A DNA stretch of 10,719 nucleotides from a bacterium (GCA_035370465.1 DAOOVW010000021.1:16109-26827), one strand, 5' to 3'; positions 1 to 7,207 are shown, counted from the first letter of the stretch. Notes: a model not told the origin generated them from the sequence alone. Program-made: numbers and translations.

Positions 1-38
1 CCTAAAATATACACAAATTTAACTTCTATTAAAAAAAA

Positions 39-1553
39 ATGAGTTCAAAAAAAATGCTTAAAGCAGTTTATATAATTTCAATTGGGACTATAATTTCTCG
101 ACTTTTTGGGCTTTTTAGAGAAATTGTTAGTGCTAATTTTTTTGGAACTACTTTTATATATGATGCTTTTCTTATTGCTTTTATGATACCCAATTTTTTT
201 AGAGGAATAATTGCTGAAGGTGCTTTAAATGCTGCATTTATTCCTGTTTTCACTGAATATATAACTGACGAAAACAAAAAAAAAGAAAGTAATAAAGTCA
301 TAAATCTTTGTTTTACTGCTTCAATAATTATTACATTTGCTCTTTTTTTTATTACTTATATTTTAAGTTGTTTTATCCCAAATTTTTTATCCTCTCAATC
401 AAAATGGTTCTGGATATGGACACTTCTTAAATTTACTTTCCCATACCTTATTTTTATTTCTCTTACTTCTTTAAATATGGGAATATTAAATGCTCACAAA
501 AAATTTTTATTACCTTCTTTTTCTCCTATAATTCTTGATATATTCTGGGTTACTTCTCTTTTCTGCTTTTTACCATTTTTCGGAAATTCAGTTGATGAAA
601 GAATTTTTGGACTTGTTATAGGAATAATATTAGGAGGGATTTTTCAATTTTTATATCTCTTACCATCAGTCAATAAAATTGGATATACTTACAAACTTGA
701 CTTTGACTTTTCACATCCTGCTATAAGAAAAATTGGAAGATTAATTTTACCTGTTATTGTTGGTGTTGCAGTGGGACCTATAAATTTACTTGTTGATTAT
801 TCACTTGCTGGGACATTATTTAATGGTGCTGTTTCTGGATTATGGTATGCAACAAGAATATTTCAACTTCCACTCGGTGTTTTTGCTATTTCAATTTCAA
901 CTGCATCACTTCCCTATTTTTCAGAAAACATATCTTCAAAAAATTTCATACAATTTAAAGAAAATTTCTATTCTGCAATGAAAATGCTATTTTTCTTACT
1001 TGTTCCATTTACATTTGGACTTATATTATTTAGAAGCGAAATAATTACTCTTCTATTCAAAAGAGGGATGTTTGGAAGTCAATCAGTGGAAATTGTTGCT
1101 TTTCCTCTTATGTTCTATTCATTGGGACTTATTGGTTATGGAGGTGCTTCAATTATAACCCGTGCTTTTTATTCTTTTTCAGATACATCAACACCAGTCA
1201 AAATTGGAATTATAAGCATATTGATAAATTTTGTTCTTGATATTACACTTATGAAAGTTTTATCCACTGGTGGAATTGCTCTTGCAACTTCAGCAATTGG
1301 CATAGTTAATTTCTTTTTTTTATATTTCTATTTTACAAAAAAATACATAAAATTAGACAACAAAAAAATAATTTCTTATTTTGCAACATCTCTTATATCT
1401 TCACTGGTAATGACCTATGTACTTATTCTTTATAAAATGAAATTCGGAAATTTACCCTTGATAATATTTCTGACAACTGCTATAATTTTAGCAGTTATAA
1501 TTTATTTTTTAATCTGGAAACTTCTTAATAAAATATTATGGTGGAACAAATAA
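39..1553 (+). CDS. murJ: Lipid II flippase MurJ (MviN family)
   Basis: Inner-membrane flippase of the MOP superfamily that moves lipid II, the peptidoglycan precursor, across the cytoplasmic membrane. The 504 residues are almost entirely hydrophobic helices, which fits the usual 14 membrane segments and family length. The N-terminal signature is clear: SRLFGLFRE near residue 20, then PNFFR and AEGALNAAFIP at 51-69. R21, R27 and R55 line up with the arginines needed in E. coli MurJ (R18, R24, R52), and R273 in YATRIFQLPLG matches R270. The E. coli E273 position is a glutamine here, which I believe is common outside the gammaproteobacteria. There is no clear Shine-Dalgarno; the start lies in a run of A. 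The 3' end overlaps the next gene by 16 bases. The cell therefore makes peptidoglycan. Identification is secure. Confidence 0.96.
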   Translation: MSSKKMLKAVYIISIGTIISRLFGLFREIVSANFFGTTFIYDAFLIAFMIPNFFRGIIAEGALNAAFIPVFTEYITDENKKKESNKVINLCFTASIIITFALFFITYILSCFIPNFLSSQSKWFWIWTLLKFTFPYLIFISLTSLNMGILNAHKKFLLPSFSPIILDIFWVTSLFCFLPFFGNSVDERIFGLVIGIILGGIFQFLYLLPSVNKIGYTYKLDFDFSHPAIRKIGRLILPVIVGVAVGPINLLVDYSLAGTLFNGAVSGLWYATRIFQLPLGVFAISISTASLPYFSENISSKNFIQFKENFYSAMKMLFFLLVPFTFGLILFRSEIITLLFKRGMFGSQSVEIVAFPLMFYSLGLIGYGGASIITRAFYSFSDTSTPVKIGIISILINFVLDITLMKVLSTGGIALATSAIGIVNFFFLYFYFTKKYIKLDNKKIISYFATSLISSLVMTYVLILYKMKFGNLPLIIFLTTAIILAVIIYFLIWKLLNKILWWNK

Positions 1554-2140
1554 TTATTCTGGTTATATTCTTTTTTTCTGTGATAATTCATGAAATTTCT
1601 CATGGATATATTGCTCTTTTAAATGGAGATGATACTGCAAAAATAATGGGTAGATTAACATTAAATCCCATTTCACACATTGACCCTTTTGGAACAATTA
1701 TTTTTCCACTTTTTCTTTTTCTTATTCATTCTCCATTTATAATTGGTATGGCAAAACCAGTTCCAATAAACCCTTTCAATTTTAGAGACCAGGATAAAGG
1801 AATGTTAACTGTTGGACTTGCAGGACCATTAAGTAATATATTATTAGGAACTATTTTTGCTCTTCTTGTAAGATTTTTACCAGCAGGGCCCGGTAGAGAC
1901 ATATTTTTGTTCTCTGCATATATAAATTATATTCTTGCTTTTTTCAACCTCATTCCAATTCCTCCTCTTGACGGCTCCCGTGTTCTTGCTGTCTTTCTCC
2001 CTTACAATATCAGGATAAGATATGAATCAATTGAAAGATTTGGTATTTTTATTGTCATTATAATTTTATTTCTTTTCAATATTGGTAATCTCCTTTTTAC
2101 TTTCACACAAGCAATAGTTAATCCAATCGCTGGCCTCTAA
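1538..2140 (+). CDS. M50 (site-2 protease) family membrane zinc metalloprotease
   Basis: Small 200-residue polytopic protein of the site-2 protease family, which cuts substrates within or beside the membrane. The zinc motif HEISHG gives H18, E19 and H22 in the first membrane segment. The second family motif, NLIPIPPLDGSRVL, lies around 137-150 and supplies D145 as the third zinc ligand. The conserved SHIDPFGT segment at 46-53 and GLAGPLSN at 93-100 also fit. There is no PDZ domain, so this is the compact type usually annotated as a site-2 protease family protein rather than RseP. It starts inside the end of murJ (16-base overlap, no visible Shine-Dalgarno), so translation is probably coupled. 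Its substrate cannot be told from sequence. The catalytic assignment is secure; the physiological role is unknown. Confidence 0.92.
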   Translation: MVEQIIILVIFFFSVIIHEISHGYIALLNGDDTAKIMGRLTLNPISHIDPFGTIIFPLFLFLIHSPFIIGMAKPVPINPFNFRDQDKGMLTVGLAGPLSNILLGTIFALLVRFLPAGPGRDIFLFSAYINYILAFFNLIPIPPLDGSRVLAVFLPYNIRIRYESIERFGIFIVIIILFLFNIGNLLFTFTQAIVNPIAGL

Positions 2141-2182
2141 TTCTAATCCTTATTCTAACCCCCGCGGTTATACTTGGTTATA

Positions 2183-2887
2183 TTATAGTCCTAAAAATTT
2201 GATGGCGCCTCCACAAAGAAAAATTATCAAACCAGCAAGTGCATTAGAATATTTTTCAAATTTCCTGAGTGGAAACATTGATAATCCATAAGATAAAGAT
2301 AAAACAATGCATAACATAGTTGAAATGGTTGTCAATCCAAAAATAAATGTAGTTATTGCTACATTTATCATATTACCTTTGGCCGCAGGATACATTACAA
2401 GAGGAATTAGTGGCTCGCATGGACCAAATATAAATATTATAAAAAGAACCCATGGAGTTAAATTATCAGATTTTGAACTATGAATATTAATGTGTTCTCC
2501 AATCTGCTTATTGGAATGTATATGTCCATTCTCACACTTATTAAAATGTTCATGAGATTGAGAATAAATTGCTTTATGTATTCCCCAGATGAAATATGTA
2601 AATCCAAATATAATAAGAAACCAGGCAGCTAATTCTCCTCGCAATGACTCAATTGTTTCTAATTTAAAAACAGCAATTCCTAAGGCAATACCTATAAATC
2701 CTAAAACAACAGAACTTAGTACATGTCCAATTCCACATAAAAGTGTAACCATAGTTGTTTTAATTTTAGTCCACTTCCTTGCTTTAGATAATGCGATAAA
2801 AGGTAAATAATGGTCTGGTCCAAGAATAGTATGAACAAATCCTATAGTTGCTGCTGTTGTCATTAAAACAATAAGTTCGTTTGACAT
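2183..2887 (-). CDS. Polytopic membrane protein, UreH/NicO-like (possible metal-ion transporter)
   Basis: A 234-residue protein with about six membrane segments (roughly 6-26, 43-75, 86-107, 145-165, 172-200, 214-232). The first helix carries H19, D25 and H26 in HTILGPDHYLPF, resembling the H-X4-D-H signature of nickel/cobalt permeases but with five residues between H and DH. GFGH-like CGIGH at 51-55 and FGPCEPLIPL at 154-163 match the UreH-like/NicO-type membrane family. The loop between the third and fourth helices is histidine-rich (H112, H114, H122, H124, H132, H136, plus C118), which suits metal binding. A good Shine-Dalgarno (AAGGAGAT in the gene's sense, at 2892-2899) fixes the start. 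The gene stands alone and is divergent from the uvrC operon; no urease or hydrogenase gene is nearby. Family placement is probable; nickel or cobalt as substrate is inference. Confidence 0.72.
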   Translation of the reverse strand: MSNELIVLMTTAATIGFVHTILGPDHYLPFIALSKARKWTKIKTTMVTLLCGIGHVLSSVVLGFIGIALGIAVFKLETIESLRGELAAWFLIIFGFTYFIWGIHKAIYSQSHEHFNKCENGHIHSNKQIGEHINIHSSKSDNLTPWVLFIIFIFGPCEPLIPLVMYPAAKGNMINVAITTFIFGLTTISTMLCIVLSLSYGLSMFPLRKFEKYSNALAGLIIFLCGGAIKFLGL

Positions 2888-2907
2888 AATAATCTCCTTT
2901 TTGTTTT

Positions 2908-2936
2908 AATTTATCATTTTCTTTCACTCGTATCAA
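2908..2936 (-). promoter_or_regulatory. Candidate sigma-70-type promoter for the UreH/NicO-like gene
   Basis: Read on the minus strand, TTGATA (2936-2931) is followed by a 17-base spacer and TAAATT (2913-2908). The -35 hexamer is good and the -10 hexamer is only 4 of 6, so this is a tentative call. Transcription would begin near 2901, leaving a very short leader that barely includes the Shine-Dalgarno. The -35 box overlaps one half of the dyad at 2930-2961. Confidence 0.3.
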
Positions 2937-2961
2937 ATATATGTATTACTTTTTATGATAC
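2930..2961. promoter_or_regulatory. Dyad GTATCA-N20-TGATAC, possible operator
   Basis: GTATCA at 2930-2935 and TGATAC at 2956-2961 form an exact inverted repeat with a 20-base AT-rich centre in the divergent intergenic region. The left half overlaps the candidate -35 box of the minus-strand UreH/NicO-like gene, a reasonable place for a repressor. The half-sites resemble, but do not equal, the E. coli NikR operator (GTATGA-N16-TCATAC); the sequence and spacing differ. In such AT-rich DNA a 6-base dyad can arise by chance. Confidence 0.3.
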
Positions 2962-2999
2962 TTCCCTTTACCTAATTTAATTTCAAGGTAATTCTGGTG

Positions 3000-3029
3000 T
3001 TGAAATTCGGTTTATGAAATTAGTATAAT
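3000..3029 (+). promoter_or_regulatory. Sigma-70-type promoter of the DUF1844-uvrC-obg-prfB operon
   Basis: TTGAAA at 3000-3005 (5 of 6 match to the -35 consensus) is followed by 18 bases and a perfect TATAAT at 3024-3029. Transcription would start near 3036, giving a leader of about 27 bases that carries the strong Shine-Dalgarno AAGGAGGG at 3052-3059 ahead of the ATG at 3063. This is the best promoter in the window and the only convincing one ahead of the long plus-strand run. Confidence 0.65.
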
Positions 3030-3062
3030 TTATATATAGAAATAATAAAATAAGGAGGGCAA

Positions 3063-3368
3063 ATGAAAGATAATTTATTTGAATTTGTTATTTCTTTTTT
3101 TGCAACATGGGGATGGCAAGCACTTGGAAAAATTCCTGACCCTGTTTCAGGAAAAACACAAAAAAACATTGAAATGGCTAATAATATAATTGAAATTCTT
3201 ACAATGTTAGAAGTTAAAACAAAAGGAAATCTTATAGAAGAAGAGGCACGCATTTTAAGAAGTACAATAACTGACTTACAACTTAATTATGTTGATGAAC
3301 TGAAAAAAGAACAAAAAAAAGAAGAAAATGGAAAAACAGATAAAGAACAAACTGAAAAAAATCCCTGA
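3063..3368 (+). CDS. DUF1844 domain protein
   Basis: Small protein of 101 residues of unknown function. The conserved core runs from about residue 4 to 80: a hydrophobic opening (FEFVISFFATWGWQALGKIPDP), then a helix-rich stretch with NIEMANNIIEILTMLEVKTKGNL and a closing LQLNYVDEL. The pattern of a short apolar helix, an IPDP turn with a G, and an L-x-K-T-K-G-N-L helix is that of the DUF1844 family, which I recognise from memory. The last 22 residues are lysine- and glutamate-rich low complexity (KKEQKKEENGKTDKEQTEKN), and this tail is encoded over the start of uvrC, a 41-base overlap in a different frame. The start is set by a strong AAGGAGGG Shine-Dalgarno. It leads the operon, so it may be made in larger amount than the genes behind it; no function is proposed. 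Confidence 0.85.
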   Translation: MKDNLFEFVISFFATWGWQALGKIPDPVSGKTQKNIEMANNIIEILTMLEVKTKGNLIEEEARILRSTITDLQLNYVDELKKEQKKEENGKTDKEQTEKNP

Positions 3369-4785
3369 TTGTCCTGGTGTTTATATAATGAAAAACAAAA
3401 ATGGCGAAATTATTTATGTTGGAAAAGCAGTATGTCTTTCAAAAAGAATAAAATCATATTTTAATTCATCAGGAAATAATACCAAAGTTTTAGTACTTTC
3501 TGAACAAATAAATGATTTTGAAGTAATACCTGTTGCTTCAGAGGCAGAAGCATTAATTTTAGAAAATCAACTTATAAAAAAATATCAACCAAAATATAAT
3601 ATAAATCTCAAAGATGGGAAAAGTTATCCTCTTTTAAAAATAACGAATGAAAAATTTCCATCGGTCTATATGGTTAGAGAAAAAAGAGATAATAATTCAA
3701 CTTATCTTGGTCCATTTACAAACACAAAACTTTTAAAAGATACAGTAATGTTTATAAGGAAGTTTTATCCTTTAAGAAATTGTAAAAAAAATATTTATAG
3801 CGGTAAAACAAAACTCTGTACACAATTTTATATTGGATTATGTTCAGGTCCCTGTGAAAATAAAATATCAAAAGAAGAATATGAAAAAATTCTTGAGGGA
3901 TTTATATCATTTTTCAAAGGGGAATATAAGAAATTTGAGAAAAAATTAAAAATGTGGATGGATGAAGCAATAAAAAAACTTGATTTTGAGCAGGCAGAAA
4001 AATTAAAACAACGAATTTTCCTTCTTGAAAAAATAAAAGAAAAATTCCCATTGAGAGATGAACAAGCACTTCTTTCCTATGGTGATGAAAATACTCATTT
4101 TTCACTTTCAAAAATTTTAGGGTTGAAAAAAATTCCATATTGTATTGAGGGATATGATATTTCAAATATATCAGGACAACTTGCTGTCGGAAGTAAGGTC
4201 TCTTTTAAAGGGGGGATACCCGATAGGTCTGAATATAGAAAATTTAAAATTAAAATGGTAGAAGGGATTGATGATTATAAGATGTTACAGGAAATTATTG
4301 AAAGAAGATTTAATTCAGAAGAAGAAAGAAAACATTTACCTGACTTAATTTTAATAGATGGAGGGAAAGGGCAATTAAATATGGTGGCAGAAAAACTTAA
4401 AGAAATAAAAATTGATGTACCAGTAATTTCAATTGCGAAAAAGTTTGAAGAAATATATACATTAAATAAAAATCATCCAATAAAACTTCCTGATGATAGC
4501 CCTGAATTAAATCTTCTAAAAGAGATAAGGAACGAAGCGCATAGATTTGCAGTTTCTTATCATAGAAAATTGCGAAATAGAAATTTTAAAGCATCCTTTC
4601 TTGATGAAATAAGTGGTGTAGGTGAAAAAACAAAAAAGAAATTGATAAAACATTTTCAAAATTTATCAGAACTTAAAAACACAAAAATAGAAACATTAAA
4701 AAAATTAGGAATAAGAGAAAAAGTTGCTACTGAAATTTTAAAAAAATACCAATCAATGGAGGTAAATTCTCCACAGGGGAGGTGA
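3328..4785 (+). CDS. uvrC: UvrABC excinuclease subunit C, short form
   Basis: Makes the two incisions flanking a DNA lesion in nucleotide excision repair with UvrA and UvrB. Domains in order: GIY-YIG nuclease (about 12-92; Y19, Y30, R40, E79, N91), a four-cysteine Fe-S region (C152, C164, C172, C176, with the same spacing as E. coli C154/C166/C174/C178), UVR UvrB-binding motif (about 204-236), RNase H-like nuclease (D277 in GYDISN, D316 in DDYKML, D344 in LILIDGG, H405 in EAHRFA), and helix-hairpin-helix DNA binding (about 425-474). It has 485 residues against about 560-620 in the family. The loss is internal: the UVR motif is only about 40 residues before D277, compared with about 160 in E. 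coli. GKAVCL replaces the usual GKAK-x-L. The start lies inside the DUF1844 gene and has only a weak Shine-Dalgarno, so coupled translation is likely. Confidence 0.95.
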   Translation: MEKQIKNKLKKIPDCPGVYIMKNKNGEIIYVGKAVCLSKRIKSYFNSSGNNTKVLVLSEQINDFEVIPVASEAEALILENQLIKKYQPKYNINLKDGKSYPLLKITNEKFPSVYMVREKRDNNSTYLGPFTNTKLLKDTVMFIRKFYPLRNCKKNIYSGKTKLCTQFYIGLCSGPCENKISKEEYEKILEGFISFFKGEYKKFEKKLKMWMDEAIKKLDFEQAEKLKQRIFLLEKIKEKFPLRDEQALLSYGDENTHFSLSKILGLKKIPYCIEGYDISNISGQLAVGSKVSFKGGIPDRSEYRKFKIKMVEGIDDYKMLQEIIERRFNSEEERKHLPDLILIDGGKGQLNMVAEKLKEIKIDVPVISIAKKFEEIYTLNKNHPIKLPDDSPELNLLKEIRNEAHRFAVSYHRKLRNRNFKASFLDEISGVGEKTKKKLIKHFQNLSELKNTKIETLKKLGIREKVATEILKKYQSMEVNSPQGR

Positions 4786-4786
4786 T
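4778..4786 (+). promoter_or_regulatory. Perfect 9-base Shine-Dalgarno for the 79-residue gene
   Basis: GGAGGTGAT is complementary over nine bases to the usual 3' end of 16S rRNA (anti-Shine-Dalgarno) and lies 5 bases before the ATG at 4792. It overlaps the uvrC stop codon TGA (4783-4785). It is the strongest ribosome site in the window, whereas most other genes here have weak or absent ones. It implies high translation of the small protein and confirms that this gene is real. Confidence 0.8.
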
Positions 4787-4791
4787 AAAAA

Positions 4792-5031
4792 ATGAAAGAA
4801 GAAAAATCTCTTTTTGAAGAAATTTTGGACATTGGATATGGAAGTATGAGGTATTTCTCAAAAAAGGCAAAAAAGGTTTTTGAAGAAATAAAAGAAGAAG
4901 GTAAACATAAACAACCATCTAATATAGGAAAAGTTTGCGAATTGGTGAAAGAAACACCAAAAATTTTTGCTAAAAGATTTATTAAAAATTTAGGTTTTGT
5001 TACAAAGGAAGATGTTAAAAAAGAAAGTTAA
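4792..5031 (+). CDS. Small charged helical protein, distantly phasin-like
   Basis: A 79-residue, lysine- and glutamate-rich protein without signal peptide or membrane segment. It appears to be two amphipathic helical stretches (about 5-36 and 43-68) followed by LGFVTKEDVKKE at the C terminus. That ending recalls the LGLVTREDLEEL element that precedes the coiled coil of small phasin-family (polyhydroxyalkanoate granule-associated-like) proteins; here the chain stops where the coiled coil would begin. The resemblance is from memory and weak. It follows uvrC by 6 bases, precedes obg by 4 bases, and has the best Shine-Dalgarno of the window. No PHA genes are visible nearby. It is surely expressed with the operon; the function is unknown. 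Confidence 0.72.
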   Translation: MKEEKSLFEEILDIGYGSMRYFSKKAKKVFEEIKEEGKHKQPSNIGKVCELVKETPKIFAKRFIKNLGFVTKEDVKKES

Positions 5032-5035
5032 ATAA

Positions 5036-6022
5036 ATGAAGAATTTTATTGATGAAGTAAAAATAAAAGTAAAAGGTGGAAATGGGGGGAATGGATGTAT
5101 TGCATTCAGAAGAGAAAAACATGTTCCAAAAGGTGGACCATCTGGTGGTGATGGTGGAAAAGGTGGAAATATTATTTTTGTTGGAAATAGAAATGTAAGA
5201 ACTTTAATTGATTTTTACTACCAAAATTTTTTGAAAGGTGAAAATGGTGAACATGGGAGTGGAAATAATAAAAAGGGAAAAGATGGAGTGGACATAAAGG
5301 TCAATGTTCCTTGTGGAACAGTAATAAAAGAAATAAACGAAGATAAAGAAAAAATAATTGGTGAAGTTTTAAAGGATGGAGAAGAAATAATAGTTGCAAA
5401 AGGCGGGGAGGGTGGAAAAGGAAATACAAATTTTAAATCATCAACAAATCAGGCACCAAGAATTGCAACAAAAGGTGAAGAAGGAGAAGAAAAATATCTT
5501 AAATTAGAATTAAAACTTATTGCAGATGTTGGAATAATTGGTTATCCAAATGCAGGGAAGTCAACTTTTATCTCAAAAATTTCAAATGCAAAAGTAAAAA
5601 TTGCAAACTATCCATTTACAACATTAATTCCAAATTTAGGAGTGGTTCAACTTCCTGACTTCAGAAGTTTTGTAGTTGCTGATATTCCAGGAATTATTGA
5701 GGGGGCTTCAGGAGGTAAGGGTTTGGGTATAAGGTTTTTGAAACATATAGAAAGAACGAAAATTTTAGTTCATCTTATAGATGTTAGCGAACCTGACCCT
5801 GTCAGCAGATATTACAAATTAAGAGAAGAATTAGAAAAATATAGTAAAAAACTTTTAGAGAAAGAAGAAATAATTGTTGGAAATAAAATTGATATTGAAG
5901 GAACAGAAGAAAATATTAAAATTTTAAAAGATACTTTTAAAGATGTTTATTTTATTTCCGCTTTAACTGGAAAGGGGATAAATAACTTGCTTGAAGTTAT
6001 ATGGAATAAATTGAAAGGATAA
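5036..6022 (+). CDS. obg: Obg/CgtA GTPase, ribosome assembly
   Basis: Essential GTPase that binds the 50S subunit during late ribosome assembly and links growth to stress responses. Residues 1-157 form the glycine-rich Obg fold (FIDEVKIKVKGGNGGNGC, GGPSGGDGGKGG, GGEGGKGN). Residues 158-328 form the G domain: G1 GYPNAGKST (169-177), switch T195/T196 in NYPFTT, G3 DIPG (216-219), G4 NKID (283-286) and G5 SAL (308-310). At 328 residues it ends right after the G domain, so the optional C-terminal OCT domain of Bacillus-type Obg is absent; this is common in other phyla. It is 4 bases from the small gene upstream and 1 base from prfB, so it is clearly in the same operon. The usual rplU-rpmA partners are not in front of it. 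Confidence 0.97.
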   Translation: MKNFIDEVKIKVKGGNGGNGCIAFRREKHVPKGGPSGGDGGKGGNIIFVGNRNVRTLIDFYYQNFLKGENGEHGSGNNKKGKDGVDIKVNVPCGTVIKEINEDKEKIIGEVLKDGEEIIVAKGGEGGKGNTNFKSSTNQAPRIATKGEEGEEKYLKLELKLIADVGIIGYPNAGKSTFISKISNAKVKIANYPFTTLIPNLGVVQLPDFRSFVVADIPGIIEGASGGKGLGIRFLKHIERTKILVHLIDVSEPDPVSRYYKLREELEKYSKKLLEKEEIIVGNKIDIEGTEENIKILKDTFKDVYFISALTGKGINNLLEVIWNKLKG

Positions 6023-6023
6023 T

Positions 6024-7142
6024 ATGAATACTGAACTAATTCAATTAAAAGAACATTTTGAAAAATTAAAAGGTATCTGGGAAGAATTAAAGTTAACTTA
6101 TGATTTCAAAAAAAAACAAGATGAATTTATAAATGAAGATAAAGAAAGGGAGAAAAAAGGATTTTGGAACCCTAAGGAGGACAAAGAAAAAATAGAGAAA
6201 TGGACAAAGTTAAATTCAGAAATTGAAAAAATTAAAGAAATTAATAATATGTTTTCTGAGGTTGAAACAATTCTTGAATTACTTAAAAATAATCCTGATG
6301 AAGAACTTGAAAACGAATGTGAGAAAATATTAAGTAACTTAGAAAAAGAAATTTCTTTGTTAAAAATAAAATTTATGTGGAAAGATGAGGCAGATAAAAA
6401 AAATGCAATTATAACTTTACACGCAGGAGCAGGAGGAACAGAAGCATGTGATTGGGTAAGTATGCTATGGAGAATGTATAACAAATGGGCATCAAAAAAT
6501 GGATTTGAAGTTCAGGTCGTTGATTTCCTTCCAGGTGAAGAAGCAGGAATTAAAAGAATAACTGGAATAATTTCAGGACCATATGCTTATGGATATTTAA
6601 AAGGCGAAAATGGAGTCCATCGGCTTGTCCGCGTTTCACCCTTTGATGCAAACAAAAGAAGACATACAAGTTTTGCAGCAGTTAATGTGATACCTGAAGT
6701 AGAAAATGATATGAAAATTGAAATTAATCCAGAAGATATTGAAATAGAAACATTTAGAGCAGGTGGACATGGTGGACAAAATGTAAATAAAGTTGAAACA
6801 GCAGTTAGAATTAAACATAAACCCACAGGAACTGTTGTTCAATGTCAAAATGAGAGAAGTCAATTTAAAAATAGAGAAATTGCTATGAGAATTTTAAAAA
6901 GCCGACTTTATCAATTAGAAATTGAAAAACAACAAAAAGAAGAAATAGAAAAGAGAAATTTACAGAAGAAAATAGAGTGGGGAAGCCAGATAAGGTCATA
7001 TGTTTTTTTCCCATATACTATGGTAAAAGACCATAGGACTGGATATGAAACATCAAATGTTGAAAGTGTAATGGATGGAGAAATTGATGAGTTTTTAGAA
7101 AAAGAATTGGAATGGTTAATAAAAAACGAAAGTAGCCAATAG
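6024..7142 (+). CDS. prfB: Peptide chain release factor 2 (RF2), no programmed frameshift
   Basis: Recognises UAA and UGA stop codons and triggers peptide release on the ribosome. The anticodon-like tripeptide SPF is at 205-207, identifying RF2 rather than RF1. The catalytic GGQ is at 250-252 within AGGHGGQNVNKVETAVR. N-terminal helices (1-115) precede the HAGAGGTEACDW segment (133-144) typical of the family. The 372 residues are full length. Many bacterial prfB genes need a +1 frameshift at CUU-UGA near codon 26; here the whole gene reads in one frame without an early TGA. An AAAGGAT Shine-Dalgarno overlaps the obg stop, and the start is 1 base past it. The lost frameshift removes the usual autoregulation by RF2 level. 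A repeat-filled gap follows the stop. Confidence 0.97.
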   Translation: MNTELIQLKEHFEKLKGIWEELKLTYDFKKKQDEFINEDKEREKKGFWNPKEDKEKIEKWTKLNSEIEKIKEINNMFSEVETILELLKNNPDEELENECEKILSNLEKEISLLKIKFMWKDEADKKNAIITLHAGAGGTEACDWVSMLWRMYNKWASKNGFEVQVVDFLPGEEAGIKRITGIISGPYAYGYLKGENGVHRLVRVSPFDANKRRHTSFAAVNVIPEVENDMKIEINPEDIEIETFRAGGHGGQNVNKVETAVRIKHKPTGTVVQCQNERSQFKNREIAMRILKSRLYQLEIEKQQKEEIEKRNLQKKIEWGSQIRSYVFFPYTMVKDHRTGYETSNVESVMDGEIDEFLEKELEWLIKNESSQ

Positions 7143-7151
7143 TAAGTCAAG

Positions 7152-7169
7152 TAAAAAGAAAAAATGAAA
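7152..7169 (+). repeat. 18-base direct repeat, copy 1 (left flank of repeat-filled gap)
   Basis: TAAAAAGAAAAAATGAAA occurs here, 9 bases after the prfB stop, and again unchanged at 7460-7477 over the coaB start codon. This copy includes an ATG at 7164 that opens a 40-codon frame ending at 7286, made wholly of repeat sequence and therefore probably not a gene. The arrangement looks like a target-site duplication or a duplicated segment around an insertion. Confidence 0.75.
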
Positions 7170-7186
7170 TTTAAAATCCATCCCAA

Positions 7187-7207
7187 CCTTCCTTTGGTAA
7201 AGGAAGG
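7187..7207. repeat. Perfect 9-bp hairpin with 3-base loop
   Basis: CCTTCCTTT (7187-7195), loop GGT, then AAAGGAAGG (7199-7207). No run of T follows, so it is not an ordinary intrinsic terminator. The pyrimidine-arm/AAAG-arm design matches the hairpin at 7274-7294, suggesting related repeat units. Confidence 0.8.

Noticed and set aside
2156..2170. Small hairpin TAACC/GGTTA between the M50 gene and the convergent UreH/NicO-like gene
   Set aside because: The stem is only 5 bp and no T run follows on either strand, so it does not support an intrinsic terminator.
2888..3062. Possible small gene or structured RNA in the divergent intergenic region
   Set aside because: No open frame with a ribosome site and no strong secondary structure is visible beyond the promoter elements and the dyad.
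4769..4781. CTCC/GGAG stem that could hide the strong Shine-Dalgarno of the 79-residue gene
   Set aside because: A 4-bp stem is too short to matter and is expected by chance next to a GGAG motif.
6098..6484. Long antisense open frame of 128 codons inside prfB
   Set aside because: It is the reverse shadow of the RF2 gene, serine/phenylalanine-rich from complementing lysine/glutamate codons, with no family resemblance.
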